64,000 bases of DNA from Liberibacter crescens BT-1 (GCF_000325745.1 NC_019907.1:764001-828000), one strand, 5' to 3'. Shown: positions 47,018 to 56,615, numbered from the stretch's first letter. Notes: generated from the letters alone by a model not told the origin. Numbers and translations: made by a program.

Positions 47018-47518
47018 TGATTACTTCCTTAAGATAAAAACCAAGAAAAATGAATGTAAAATAGTCAAGCATTACTCAATACAATCAACCTCTTGGTAAT
47101 GATCTTAACCTTGAAGCAGAAACTTAAATAAAGCGCTTACCTATCACTTTTCCACTCAAACATCAATGATATAGTATCCCATACAATATTTAAAATCTCT
47201 AAAATATTGACTTCATTTTTGCATGTTATGCAGGTGCATTGACATGATCATCTTTACAAAATATTAATAAATTTTTCCTGTATTTTTTAAAAAATATCAA
47301 AGAATTTATTCCTTAAAAATAAGAACAGCGACACATGAAGCATGTCTGTGACAAAATCATTAAACATCATAGCAAAAACTATACTACGCAGGTTATTAAA
47401 AATGCAAGGAAGCCAGATTTCAAAGCGATATAAGGGTTTAAGCATCTTAACAAACCTCTTGATACTATGCCATGTTATTTTTTTCTCCTTTAAAAATAAT
47501 GTTTTTAATAGGTTGCCA
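47018..47518. promoter_or_regulatory. Divergent intergenic region between algH and the DsbD-N-like gene
   Basis: This 501-bp AT-rich gap lies between two divergent genes. An open frame runs through 47342-47518 into the next gene, but its translation looks unlike an N-terminus and is followed by a proper signal peptide, so I treat it as non-coding. No RNA gene or clear promoter seen. Confidence 0.4.
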
Positions 47519-48325
47519 ATGTATAGTGCAGATCATGTATACAAAATAAGGTGTATTATTATTCAAGCACTTATCTTTTTAGTTGTTATTTTTCGACTTC
47601 CTTCACAAGCCGCCTGGTCAAATTGGGTTATGATAGAAGGTGGACAAATACGCTTAAATGCTTTCCATAGTAATCAAGAGGGCATCGTTCATGGATTGCT
47701 GGAAATAAAACCTAATCCTCAGTGGATAACCTATTGGTGTTTCCCCAAGGAAACAAGCCCTGTTTTTTCTATTATTTCTTCTCAGGAGTGGGTTCTCGAT
47801 AAAATAGAGTTTCCTGCTCCAAAACATTTTTATGAAAATAAAATAGAAAGGTTCGGTTATGATACACCTGTATCATTACCCGTGATTATCCATAAAAAGA
47901 ATAAAGAGTCCTCTACACCTCTCAATTTACATGTTGAAGTTAACTTCTGCCAAAAAGAGCAATGTGTTCTGTTAAAAGCAGATTTTACGATAGATTTCGA
48001 TAAAGATAACAAGAACAACAATAACGTTGAAGCAAACATGTTTTATAATGCAAGGGTATTGTTACCTCAACAGCCTACAGATGATTTTCGTCTCAAGCAA
48101 TTGGAGCGTACTGGAAAAGAATTAAATTTGATCTTTACTTTACCTAATACAGTTTTTCATGGTGAAATATTTTTTGTATCTCCTAAAGGAGAAGTCTTTT
48201 GGAAAGATTTTCAAAACAAACAAGCCGTATCCTTAATTCTGAATGATCAAGACACAAAAGGGCAATGGCTCCTCACAGTAAAGGCTGGGGAACGTGCAAT
48301 GGAAATGCCTCTGATTCTGGATTAA
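47519..48325 (+). CDS. Exported protein with DsbD N-terminal-like domain (DsbC/DsbD-N family)
   Basis: The protein resembles the periplasmic N-terminal domain of the disulfide reductase DsbD. From Met at 47519 it has a signal peptide (VYKIRCIIIQALIFLVVIFR, then LPSQA-AWS). WVMIEGGQIRLNAF and PNPQWITYWCFPKETS are typical of the rhizobial family next to algH. A cysteine pair CQKEQC could be the redox pair. There are no DsbD membrane segments or thioredoxin domain, so it is not full DsbD. The open frame reaches back to 47342, but the earlier part is not typical. Electron donor and target unknown. Confidence 0.8.
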   Translation: MYSADHVYKIRCIIIQALIFLVVIFRLPSQAAWSNWVMIEGGQIRLNAFHSNQEGIVHGLLEIKPNPQWITYWCFPKETSPVFSIISSQEWVLDKIEFPAPKHFYENKIERFGYDTPVSLPVIIHKKNKESSTPLNLHVEVNFCQKEQCVLLKADFTIDFDKDNKNNNNVEANMFYNARVLLPQQPTDDFRLKQLERTGKELNLIFTLPNTVFHGEIFFVSPKGEVFWKDFQNKQAVSLILNDQDTKGQWLLTVKAGERAMEMPLILD

Positions 48326-48372
48326 AAAACAGTAAAAGAATCCTTTTCGGCTTTTCTGATTTTTTTGTAAGA

Positions 48373-48405
48373 ATTCCTGGTGTATTTATATCACACACCA
48401 GGAAT
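48373..48405. repeat. Perfect 11-bp inverted repeat (possible terminator hairpin)
   Basis: ATTCCTGGTGT at 48373-48383 is exactly reversed as ACACCAGGAAT at 48395-48405, with an 11-nt loop. It lies 48 nt after the DsbD-N-like stop. No T tract follows on either strand, so it is not a classical intrinsic terminator. The rest of the gap, 48406-48713, shows nothing else. Confidence 0.55.
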
Positions 48406-48713
48406 AAACATCACAAAACAAAGGGATCATGGATAGCTAAAAAGAAACAAGAATCTTCCGTTATTGTACTGAAAAACAGATCCCATAAAATAAAAAATAT
48501 AGCAAAATCAAGCATTTAAAGGTTCAAATATTTTTGATATCCCTTGTTAAGGTTTTATTAAAGATTTATTTATTATTACTATCTTCTATTTTGATAAGTT
48601 ATTCTCTTGATTTAAGAATATTGCGGACATGTTTTAAATAATTTAAAGAAATGAAAAGCGAGTATTTTTATACTTATCTCAGTCTAAACTGATACAATAT
48701 AAAAAGTAATCTT

Positions 48714-49667
48714 ATGAAAATGAGACATGGTTACAAGTTCTTAATTGTTTTAATACCTTGCTTAGTAACAGCAGTTTTATATAGCTTCGACTATTTTTCA
48801 AAAACAGGCACAGTTCAAGAAACAATCAATCCTTCTCTTGTTGTAAAAGAAAGTACTGAACCTACAAAAAAGAACTGGAAGAAAGCAAAAAGAGACTTTA
48901 TTTTTTCGCCTCTTGATTATTATGTTTCTTCCCCGGAAATCTCTATACAAGCTTTCGAAGTATCACATTTTATACCAGACACAGAGAGTTTATCAAAAAA
49001 ATTTACAATAATAAAAGCTAAAGAAGAGTTTTCTTCCTTAAAGGAACAAGATAAATCCTCACAGAAAGCACCTTTTACAGTTGTAGGAAAATTGATACCA
49101 ACAACTTTTAATGTTATCTACACTCATGTAGCGCAAAATACTGATGATCATAAAGACAACAATCAAGAGGCTCCTTCTCCTTCAATCACCAATTCAATAA
49201 GAATAAAAGGGATAAGTGTTCCTATACCTCTTTCAAGACCAACGATACATTACACGTACAATAATACTTACATTCCTCCAAAAAATGTACCAATGTATGA
49301 CGAAAATCAACAAAAGGCTTCTAACCCTAATATTCAAATGTTAATTAGTAAATATGCCAAGTTGTACCAAGTGCCTGAAAAACTTGTTCATAGAGTGGTC
49401 AAAAGAGAAAGTGGTTATAATCCAAATGCCTATAGCAAGGGCAATTTTGGATTAATGCAAATTAGGTATAATACAGCGAGATCTCTTGGTTATAGTGGAC
49501 CTCCTCACGGTCTTCTTGATGTTGAAACAAATCTTAAATATGCCGTAAAATATCTTCGTGGAGCTTGGCTTGTGGCTGGAAACGAAGACCAGACTATAAA
49601 TTTGTATGCACGCGGTTATTACAACGATGCAAAACGTAAAGGGATGCTTCACGTTCTTAATCAGTAA
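48714..49667 (+). CDS. Lytic transglycosylase with C-terminal SLT domain
   Basis: The SLT domain cleaves peptidoglycan glycan strands to 1,6-anhydro ends. An N-terminal membrane anchor or signal (YKFLIVLIPCLVTAVLYSF) precedes a low-complexity linker of about 180 residues. The C-terminal catalytic domain reads ISKYAKLYQVPEKLVHRVVK, catalytic Glu in RESGYNP, then SKGNFGLMQIRYNTARSLGY and INLYARGYY. The total is 317 aa. Similar single-domain exported transglycosylases are common in Rhizobiales. It probably helps in wall turnover or in inserting envelope machines; the sequence does not say which. Confidence 0.9.
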   Translation: MKMRHGYKFLIVLIPCLVTAVLYSFDYFSKTGTVQETINPSLVVKESTEPTKKNWKKAKRDFIFSPLDYYVSSPEISIQAFEVSHFIPDTESLSKKFTIIKAKEEFSSLKEQDKSSQKAPFTVVGKLIPTTFNVIYTHVAQNTDDHKDNNQEAPSPSITNSIRIKGISVPIPLSRPTIHYTYNNTYIPPKNVPMYDENQQKASNPNIQMLISKYAKLYQVPEKLVHRVVKRESGYNPNAYSKGNFGLMQIRYNTARSLGYSGPPHGLLDVETNLKYAVKYLRGAWLVAGNEDQTINLYARGYYNDAKRKGMLHVLNQ

Positions 49668-50045
49668 GATACAAAGAAGATTTAATGGTGAATTTATTTT
49701 TATGTTAAAAACATGATCCCATAATATATCAAAAAGAATTGTAAGAAGCCAGAAAACTCTCTACAACAGTCCGATCATGCAAATAAAAGAGCATGATATG
49801 CAGTTATAAAATGTTTCAATAGTAAAAAAGGATAAATTAAAGTAAAAATATAGTATAATATATTTATAATAATATTGCTGGAATTTTAATCAATATTTTA
49901 TAAGTATAATTTAATAAAACCATTTATATAATAGTAATATAAAAAATTTTAACTTTTTAAAATGACAAAATTATATTTCATATACGTAAATAGTATAGAG
50001 ACTATTATTATCTTCAACAATTATATTTAAACAAGTAATTATTCT
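49668..50045. other. Strongly AT-rich intergenic region
   Basis: These 378 bp lie between the transglycosylase and the HerA-like gene on the same strand. The part from about 49800 is almost only A and T, with short TATAAT-like strings that are not informative in such a background. No open frame, RNA or repeat stands out. It may hold the promoter of the HerA-like gene. Confidence 0.45.
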
Positions 50046-51713
50046 ATGACTTATATTCCAAATCATGAGCATCAATTCCCAGATCTCCAAAACGACAAAA
50101 AAACTTTTGGAAAAGTAATCGCTTGCTCTGGAGCCTTTGCAACAATTTCAATATTACATGAAGAAAATTCAGAACAATGGCAAGTAGGTTGTTTAATCTC
50201 AATCATAGTTGAAGAAAATATGGTGATAGCACTCATCAACTCTATGGAAACCCAGGAACAACCAAGCGATGAAAATTCACACGTAAACTATCTTGTACAT
50301 GTAGAGTTAATGGGAGAATTAAATGTTAATCAACAAGGAATAAAAGACTTTTCAAGAGGTATATCTCTTTATCCTCCTATTGGTGCAATGGCATATCGTA
50401 TTACATCTGATGATATGCGGTCTATTTACAATATACAGGAAGAAGATACCTGTGTTATTGGAAAAATGTCACACGATCACACGATTGATGTTGCTATTAA
50501 TATCAATTCTATCTTATCGCGTCATTTTGCTATTGTTGGCTCTACAGGTTCAGGAAAATCAACTGCAGCGTCTCTTCTTTTACATAAGGCAATACAACAC
50601 AATCCCCGTTTACGAATCGTTATTCTGGATCCTCATAGCGAATTTGCAAACGCCTTCCAGGATATGAGTATAAAAATTACTATAAATACTCTTAAGCTTC
50701 CTTTTTGGCTAATGCGTCTTGAAGAATTTTGTGAAGTCTTGTTTCGAGGGAAAAAGCCGGTTCCAGAAGAAGTAGACGTGCTTTACAGTCTCATACCAGA
50801 ATGTAAAAAAATGTTCTCTCATCATAATGGTGATACAACCTCATCACATAAACGCCATATCTATGAAAACCTGACAGCAGATACTCCAATCCCTTATCGT
50901 ATATCTGATCTTCTTAAAGCTATTGAGGAACGCATCGGTAAACTGGAAGGACGTAACGAAAGACCGTTTCTTAAAGCATTAAGGATACGTATCCTCTCTG
51001 CGATCAATGATCCTTTATATCATTTTCTATTTCCTCATAATACCATTAATGACTGTATTATCGAAACCATATCGCATATCTTTCGTGTAGATGATGAAAC
51101 AAAACCTATATGTGTCCTTGAACTTTCAGAAATTTCAGCAGAAATTATTAATCCTGTGGTTTCTGTGCTGTGTCGAATGGCTTTCGAAATTGCTGCGTTT
51201 AGTAATAATACATTGAATTTTCTCATCATCTGTGAAGAAGCACATCGTTATATTCCGGCTAATCCTGATATGGGCTTCTTTCCTACACAACAAGCCATAG
51301 GGCGGATTGCAAGAGAAGGCAGAAAATATGGGTGCTATCTAGGAATAATATCTCAGCAACCTTCTGAGATTGACAAAACTATTTTATCTCAGTGTTCAAC
51401 TATCTTTGCAATGAGGCTCACCAATTCGAATGATCATGACATCATACGCTCTTGCATTCCTAACAGTTCTCTTTCAAAAATAGAAATATTATCCTCTATA
51501 GCGAACCGTGAAGCAATCGCTTTTGGGGAAGGAATAACAATTCCTATGCAAATCCGCTTCTTACAAGTTCCAAAAGATCAATTACCAAATGCATTTAGTA
51601 TTTCAAAAAATGAAAATCTTACATCGATGACAAACAAATTAAACTTAAATGATATTGTTGACAAAATGCGTGGAGTGATCGAGAAAGATGTGAACCCAAA
51701 AAACACTTTTTAA
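50046..51713 (+). CDS. HerA-like ATPase (DUF87, FtsK/HerA superfamily)
   Basis: The protein has a HerA-type N-terminal beta-barrel region (about residues 1-130) followed by a RecA-like motor. Walker A is VGSTGSGKSTAASLLL near residue 165, and the Walker B region is FLIICEEAHRYIP. ARIAREGRKYG-type and SQQPSEIDKTILSQC motifs follow, as in HerA. HerA proteins are hexameric DNA translocases; in archaea they work with NurA nuclease, and in some bacteria with Sir2 or DUF4297 partners in phage defence. No such partner gene is adjacent here. The length is 555 aa. Role unknown. Confidence 0.85.
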   Translation: MTYIPNHEHQFPDLQNDKKTFGKVIACSGAFATISILHEENSEQWQVGCLISIIVEENMVIALINSMETQEQPSDENSHVNYLVHVELMGELNVNQQGIKDFSRGISLYPPIGAMAYRITSDDMRSIYNIQEEDTCVIGKMSHDHTIDVAININSILSRHFAIVGSTGSGKSTAASLLLHKAIQHNPRLRIVILDPHSEFANAFQDMSIKITINTLKLPFWLMRLEEFCEVLFRGKKPVPEEVDVLYSLIPECKKMFSHHNGDTTSSHKRHIYENLTADTPIPYRISDLLKAIEERIGKLEGRNERPFLKALRIRILSAINDPLYHFLFPHNTINDCIIETISHIFRVDDETKPICVLELSEISAEIINPVVSVLCRMAFEIAAFSNNTLNFLIICEEAHRYIPANPDMGFFPTQQAIGRIAREGRKYGCYLGIISQQPSEIDKTILSQCSTIFAMRLTNSNDHDIIRSCIPNSSLSKIEILSSIANREAIAFGEGITIPMQIRFLQVPKDQLPNAFSISKNENLTSMTNKLNLNDIVDKMRGVIEKDVNPKNTF

Positions 51714-51719
51714 ATTCTA

Positions 51720-51743
51720 TCCCTTTAATAATCAGGAAAGGGA
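51720..51743. terminator. Hairpin between convergent genes
   Basis: TCCCTTT at 51720-51726 pairs exactly with AAAGGGA at 51737-51743, with a 10-nt loop. It sits in the 58-bp gap between the HerA-like gene and the convergent MerR gene, where a shared terminator would be expected. It lacks a clear T tract, so the call is weak. Confidence 0.35.
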
Positions 51744-51771
51744 AAGCTACAGGTGATACTGCTCTTATAAC

Positions 51772-52308
51772 TTACCTTACCTGATCCAGTAAACGTTTAC
51801 ATTCCAATAAATCGTAGATTGCTTCCTGCAACAGTCTACGATTCTCATCACTTAAATAATGATGATCATGAAAGATCTCTTCAGAAGCCTTATCATTATT
51901 TTCTTTAAATTTAAACAATCTACGCAGGATTGGTGCTTTAGCACGCCCTACAATCTGATTGTCATCCATTTCAGCAACTCTTGGCTCTACTTCTATTTTC
52001 TTACTTTCATCAAAAGAAAGTGATTCAAGGTCAGATAAACCTTGACCTATTGCAATAACAAATTGAACTCCTTTTGTTTTTAAAATATTTTGAACAGCTT
52101 TAATGCTATAACCATGATTATAGAGCAGTATCTTAATTCCTTTTAGAAAATCCATATCTTCCAGTCGATAATAATGGTGACCATCGCTTTTCTTTACTCG
52201 CTTTATCTGTGAAAATTTTGTTTCCCAAAAGTGTAATACATGTTGTGGCAACTCAAGATCATCAGCTGCTTCACTCATGCTACGAAAAACATCTTCTTGC
52301 TGATTCAT
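51772..52308 (-). CDS. MerR-family transcriptional regulator
   Basis: The N-terminal winged helix-turn-helix of the MerR family is clear: FRSMSEAADDLELPQHVLHF then WETKFSQI, KSDGHHYYRLEDMDFL and ILLYNHGYSIKAVQNIL. The C-terminal part lacks cysteines arranged for metal sensing and ends in a coiled region. In Rhizobiales, a MerR protein of this type is found after plsX-fabH-ihfA; those genes are not adjacent here. The length is 178 aa. Target genes are unknown. Confidence 0.85.
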   Translation of the reverse strand: MNQQEDVFRSMSEAADDLELPQHVLHFWETKFSQIKRVKKSDGHHYYRLEDMDFLKGIKILLYNHGYSIKAVQNILKTKGVQFVIAIGQGLSDLESLSFDESKKIEVEPRVAEMDDNQIVGRAKAPILRRLFKFKENNDKASEEIFHDHHYLSDENRRLLQEAIYDLLECKRLLDQVR

Positions 52309-52523
52309 TTTATCCTCTTTTATAAATCAACGAATCATGATTAGCTGGCTTAGGATTACAAATATCAGGAGAATATATCCTGGTAACAACTACTTTTCAT
52401 ATCGATAGGCGACATTTTTATGATGAAAACAGTACTAAAAAATGCAAAGCCTATAAAACAAGAAAATTGGTTACCTGAGAATAGGGTAAGATCAAAAATT
52501 AAAAAGATAACATGTTCAACAGA

Positions 52524-53009
52524 TTAGATCTTAATATTTTTTATTTCTTTTACAGCATTATTGAATAATTGTGATTTGATATTATCATCCAGTTTATCAG
52601 TAATAATCTGTTTAGATACATTTATAGTAGCCTCAGAAACTGCTGAATAAATAGCACTCATAGCTTCCATTTCTGCTTGATAAATCTTTTTTTCTAACAT
52701 CAAAAGACGTGAAGCAATAAAATTTTTTTCCTGCTTCTGAGCTTCAGCATAAATTAATTCAGCTTGACGTTCAGCTGAATCAATAATTTTAAGTGATTCT
52801 TGCTCTGCTTTCTTGAGCTGTTTTTGAGTTTCATTAAACAAGTGCTCAGCTTCTTCACGCAATCTTTTTGCTTCAGCAATCTCTTCACGAATCTGGTTAG
52901 CACGTACATCTAAATAAGCATATAATACCGACGGTATCCGATAGTACAACAAAATAGCGAAAAAACCAATAAGAGCAACAAAAACAATAAAGGTTTCATC
53001 AAAATGCAT
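52524..53009 (-). CDS. atpF: ATP synthase F0 subunit b
   Basis: Subunit b forms the peripheral stalk that holds F1 against F0. One N-terminal membrane segment (ETFIVFVALIGFFAILLYYR) is followed by a long charged helix, rich in Glu, Lys and Gln, that would form a coiled coil with b'. The length is 161 aa. It follows b' with a 10-nt gap in the order a-c-b'-b, which is normal for Rhizobiales F0 operons. The F1 genes are not in this window, as expected in this order. Confidence 0.92.
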   Translation of the reverse strand: MHFDETFIVFVALIGFFAILLYYRIPSVLYAYLDVRANQIREEIAEAKRLREEAEHLFNETQKQLKKAEQESLKIIDSAERQAELIYAEAQKQEKNFIASRLLMLEKKIYQAEMEAMSAIYSAVSEATINVSKQIITDKLDDNIKSQLFNNAVKEIKNIKI

Positions 53010-53019
53010 TATCTATCTC

Positions 53020-53571
53020 TTACTTTATTAATTTACTTACAACAGATACAATTTCACTCTTTGGAACAGAAAGACCCGTTAATTTTTTAATTAACTCCAT
53101 TGTTAATTCTTCTACTGAAACATTAATTTCTGCCAAAGCCTTTGTTTTCATCGTATTGATATTCTTTTGGCATTCGGAAATCTTCACACCAAATTCCTTA
53201 TCAGCCGTTTCTCGTGCAAAATGTAATCTTTCCTTGGAATTCTTATATGCATCATGGGTAATCAACTTTGCTTTTAAACGCGCATCTTCCAGTTTTTTTT
53301 CATAAATTTCCAGTAAAGAATCAGATTCTTTTTTCAAACGCGCAGCTTCAATAAGATCATTAGAAATTTTATCATGACGATCGACAAGAATATTATGAAT
53401 ACGAGGAAGTATTCCTTTCCTCAGAATCATAAAAAAAACAATAAAAATAATACCTAGCCAAAAAATTTGTGATGGAAAGGTATGGGTATAAAAAGGAGGA
53501 AACTTATGTCTAGGCTCATGCTCAACTGTCCTCTCAAACTTATCTTCTTTAAGAATATTATGATCTTGCAT
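53020..53571 (-). CDS. atpG: ATP synthase F0 subunit b'
   Basis: Alphaproteobacteria have two different b-type stalk subunits. This one has the longer N-terminus before the membrane segment (SQIFWLGIIFIVFFMILRKG) and the typical PRIHNILVDRHDKISNDLIEAA motif of b'. A long coiled coil follows. It is 183 aa. It lies between atpE (93 nt) and atpF (10 nt). The gene symbol follows Rhizobiales practice and is sometimes atpF2. Confidence 0.9.
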   Translation of the reverse strand: MQDHNILKEDKFERTVEHEPRHKFPPFYTHTFPSQIFWLGIIFIVFFMILRKGILPRIHNILVDRHDKISNDLIEAARLKKESDSLLEIYEKKLEDARLKAKLITHDAYKNSKERLHFARETADKEFGVKISECQKNINTMKTKALAEINVSVEELTMELIKKLTGLSVPKSEIVSVVSKLIK

Positions 53572-53664
53572 CGCTATCTATAAATGGGCACTATAAATAT
53601 TTCTATTTATTTTTCCCATATCCCTTAATACTCAAGAATAAAACACTCTCTTATCATAGAACCA

Positions 53665-53925
53665 CTAAACTACAAAAAGAAGCATCAAAACGACCAGCAA
53701 CAAGAATATACCAAGAGATTCAGCAATTGCAGCAAAAACCAAAACCCTGACCTGTTGTCCATCTGCTGCCGATGGATTCCGCAAGGAACCAGATAAATAA
53801 CTATTAAAAATATTACCAAGAGCAAGGGATAAAAAGCCCATACCTAAACAAGCCATACCGACGCCAATATATTTAGCAGCCTGTGCATAATAATTAATTG
53901 CTGTTAATGTTGATTCTACTTCCAT
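53665..53925 (-). CDS. atpE: ATP synthase F0 subunit c
   Basis: Subunit c forms the rotating membrane ring that carries protons. The 86-aa protein has two membrane hairpin helices (first about 19-40, second about 59-85) joined by the polar loop RNPSAADGQ. The proton-binding acid is Glu69 in the AAIAESLGIF segment. AAGGAG lies upstream of the ATG. Its place between subunits a and b' is standard. Confidence 0.95.
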   Translation of the reverse strand: MEVESTLTAINYYAQAAKYIGVGMACLGMGFLSLALGNIFNSYLSGSLRNPSAADGQQVRVLVFAAIAESLGIFLLLVVLMLLFVV

Positions 53926-53973
53926 TTATATACTCCTTAATAAACAAATTATAACGACTTGAAAAAACACACC

Positions 53974-54723
53974 TCAATGATCACAATTAAAAACATCATT
54001 GAAATACAAACATGTAAGTACCGTAAATATATACGCCTGCATAAAAGCAACAAAAAATTCAAGCCCTGTTATTGCAACATTAACAGTTAAAGGCACAAAA
54101 GAAAAAAATGCACCAAACCACCCTATAGAAACAAGAGAGATGACAAAACCAGAAAACACTTTTAACATAATGTGCCCAGCAAGCATATTTGCAAATAAAC
54201 GTAAAGAAAGACTTATAGGCCTTGACAAAAAAGAAGTCAGCTCAATTAAAGCAACAAGAGGCAAGATCAATGACGGTAGCCCGGATGGAATAAATAATTT
54301 CAAAAATCTGAAACCATTCAGATAAAAACCATAGAAAATAATCATCAAAATAATAATACAGGAAAAACTTGCCGTAACAACAACCTGACTTGTAAACGAG
54401 AACAAATAAGGGAACATTCCCAAACAATTCGCTGCCAAAATAAATATAAATACTGAAAAAATAAATGGAAGAAATCTTTTGGCTTTTGAACTGGCAGAAT
54501 CAACAAGCATCGTTTCAATAAATTGATAAAGCATCTCTACTATTGATTGCAGAGGCGTAGGAATAATTTTACATCTAATTGTAGCAATATAAAAAACTCC
54601 CAAAATAATCACTGCTGTGATCAGCATCGAAAGAGATGAGTTTGTAAATGAAAAATCAATACCGCCGATCTCAATCGGAATAATTTTTTTTACAACAAAT
54701 TGACTTAGCGGATCTTTAGCCAC
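53974..54723 (-). CDS. atpB: ATP synthase F0 subunit a
   Basis: Subunit a forms the proton half-channels beside the c ring. It has five or six membrane segments in 249 aa. The essential Arg is in SLSLRLFANMLAGH, and FVAFMQAYIFTVLTCLYFND is the conserved C-terminal helix. The start is GTG at 54723 with AGAGG upstream. Rhizobiales F0 operons usually have atpI before atpB; I find no recognisable atpI in the 441 bp upstream. Confidence 0.95.
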   Translation of the reverse strand: MAKDPLSQFVVKKIIPIEIGGIDFSFTNSSLSMLITAVIILGVFYIATIRCKIIPTPLQSIVEMLYQFIETMLVDSASSKAKRFLPFIFSVFIFILAANCLGMFPYLFSFTSQVVVTASFSCIIILMIIFYGFYLNGFRFLKLFIPSGLPSLILPLVALIELTSFLSRPISLSLRLFANMLAGHIMLKVFSGFVISLVSIGWFGAFFSFVPLTVNVAITGLEFFVAFMQAYIFTVLTCLYFNDVFNCDH

Positions 54724-55164
54724 AAGTACCTCTTTTTAATAAATAGAAACAATAGATAAATGTTCTATTATAACAATTTCTTTTATTGTTCACATGCATA
54801 CCTGTAAAGGCTATGAAAGCCTCACAGAAAAATAAAATATTTATATCATTTAGAATTAAAACTGAAAATTATTTAATACTTTTAAAATACTATAAGGTGA
54901 AGTTCATTATATCCTAAATATAAATTTAATAAAAAAACATAACTTCTTTCTATTTTGGGAGAGCCTCCTCAACAAAAAAAATCACAATCAATAACCTACT
55001 CATATATTCACGGACTGACACTATCATATAGTCCAAAAATATTAAAAAAATTACCCTTTAACACCAACAGCATTAACAATAATAATGTGTCATACTTAAC
55101 TTATGGTTATCTGACAATAGAAAAAATCCTCAAAAAAAAATATCATGGCCTTTTATAACAGAAA
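54724..55164. other. Intergenic region between atpB and DAHP synthase
   Basis: These 441 bp are AT-rich and lie where atpI would be expected. A 67-codon frame on the plus strand (54955-55158) has no known motif and lies opposite the direction of both neighbours, so I do not call it. The region should contain the atp promoter. No RNA gene or repeat seen. Confidence 0.45.
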
Positions 55165-56526
55165 TCATGTTTTTCTTTTATATCTTTGTTCTATTAGACA
55201 TTCAGCGATCAGAAAAGTCAACTCAATTGCTTGATTTGCATTTAAACGTGGATCACAAAATGTATAATAACGATCTGAAAGATCCTCTTCAGAAATCCTT
55301 TTTGTTCCTCCTATACACTCTGTGACATCCTGTCCTGTCATCTCGATATGAACACCACCTGCAACAGTGCCTTCAAAAAAATGAACCTTAAAAAAACTTT
55401 CTATTTCCGAAAGAATATAATCAAATGGACGCGTTTTGTAGCCATTCACTTTAATGGTATTTCCATGCATTGGATCGCAAGACCATACAACCTTACGCCC
55501 TTCCTTCTCAACACAACGAATCAAACGTGTTAAATGCTGTTCAACCTTATCATAGCCAAAACGGCAAATAAGCGTAAGGCGACCAGGTTCATTATCAGGA
55601 TTCAATACATCAATAAGCTGAAGAAGTTGATCACACGAAAGTGATGAACTACATTTTAATCCAACAGGATTTTTAATACCTCGACAATACTCGACATGAG
55701 CATGATCAATTTGACGAGTACGATCGCCAATCCATAACATATGTCCGGAAGTAGCATACCAACTTCCAGAAACAGGATCCATACGCGTCAATGCTTCTTC
55801 ATAATTCAAAAGCAATGCTTCATGACTGGTAAAAAATTCTTTCTCATTTAATATCGGATTGCTTTCCGAATTTACACCAATAGCGTTCATAAAACCTAGT
55901 GTTTCGGTTATCTTGCTGGCTATCTTATGACAGCGTTCATTGCGTGGACTGCCTTGAATAAAATTCACTATCCCCTGATGAGCATTCTTCAAAGTAGAAT
56001 ACTTACCCATAGAAAAAGAACGCAAAAGACTTAAAGTAGCAACTGACTGTAGATAGGCTGTTATCTGTCGTTGAGGATTTGCAATTCGAGAAGTCTCTTT
56101 AAAATTAATATCATTAACAATATCACCACGATAAGAAGGTAATTTTTTATCCCCTATTTGTTCAAAATCTAATGAACGTGGCTTTGCAAACTGACCAGCA
56201 ATACGACCAATCTTGAGAATAGGTTTTTGTGATCCAAATGATAATACAAGCGCTATTTGCAAAAAAACCTGGAAAAAATCTAAAATTGTATCTGTTGAAT
56301 TATCAGAAAAACTTTCAGCGCAATCCCCTCCCTGAAATAAAAATCTTTTTCCTTCACTAACATCCGCTAAAAATTTCTTTAATAAATCAATTTCCTGTGG
56401 CAAAACAATCGGCAAATACCCTTTGATTTCATCTTCAACACTTTTCAAAGCTTTCAAATCATCATATTCAGGAAACTGTTTTATAGGCTTCCCCCGCCAT
56501 GTACTCGAATCCCAAGCCCTTAACAT
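55165..56526 (-). CDS. aroG: 3-deoxy-7-phosphoheptulonate synthase, class II (DAHP synthase)
   Basis: This enzyme joins phosphoenolpyruvate and erythrose-4-phosphate to start the shikimate pathway. Class II, plant-like form: WDSSTWRGKPIKQFPEY at the N-terminus, FQGGDCAESF with a metal-binding Cys, KIGRIAGQFAKPRS, MDPVSGSWYATSGHMLWIGD, VGLKCSSSLS, WSCDPMHGNTIKV and GGVHIEMTGQDVTECIGG. At 453 aa it is full length. It sits 89 nt after gor on the same strand, as in many Rhizobiales. Confidence 0.95.
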   Translation of the reverse strand: MLRAWDSSTWRGKPIKQFPEYDDLKALKSVEDEIKGYLPIVLPQEIDLLKKFLADVSEGKRFLFQGGDCAESFSDNSTDTILDFFQVFLQIALVLSFGSQKPILKIGRIAGQFAKPRSLDFEQIGDKKLPSYRGDIVNDINFKETSRIANPQRQITAYLQSVATLSLLRSFSMGKYSTLKNAHQGIVNFIQGSPRNERCHKIASKITETLGFMNAIGVNSESNPILNEKEFFTSHEALLLNYEEALTRMDPVSGSWYATSGHMLWIGDRTRQIDHAHVEYCRGIKNPVGLKCSSSLSCDQLLQLIDVLNPDNEPGRLTLICRFGYDKVEQHLTRLIRCVEKEGRKVVWSCDPMHGNTIKVNGYKTRPFDYILSEIESFFKVHFFEGTVAGGVHIEMTGQDVTECIGGTKRISEEDLSDRYYTFCDPRLNANQAIELTFLIAECLIEQRYKRKT

Positions 56527-56615
56527 TATAATCTTTCAAATTCTTTTTCTTTTAAACATAAAAACCAGACTAATTCCTGGAAATTAAAATTTCTTTATTC
56601 ATTAAAATTAAGATA

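Noticed and set aside
47342-47518. Upstream extension of the DsbD-N-like gene
   Set aside because: The extra 59 residues do not look like an N-terminus and would hide a good signal peptide that starts just after Met at 47519.
48265-48519. 84-codon plus-strand frame overlapping the end of the DsbD-N-like gene
   Set aside because: Overlaps a supported gene and continues through an inverted repeat; the translation shows no domain.
54955-55158. 67-codon plus-strand frame upstream of atpB
   Set aside because: Low-complexity, Asn/Tyr/Lys-rich translation without motif or ribosome binding site, in an AT-rich gap.
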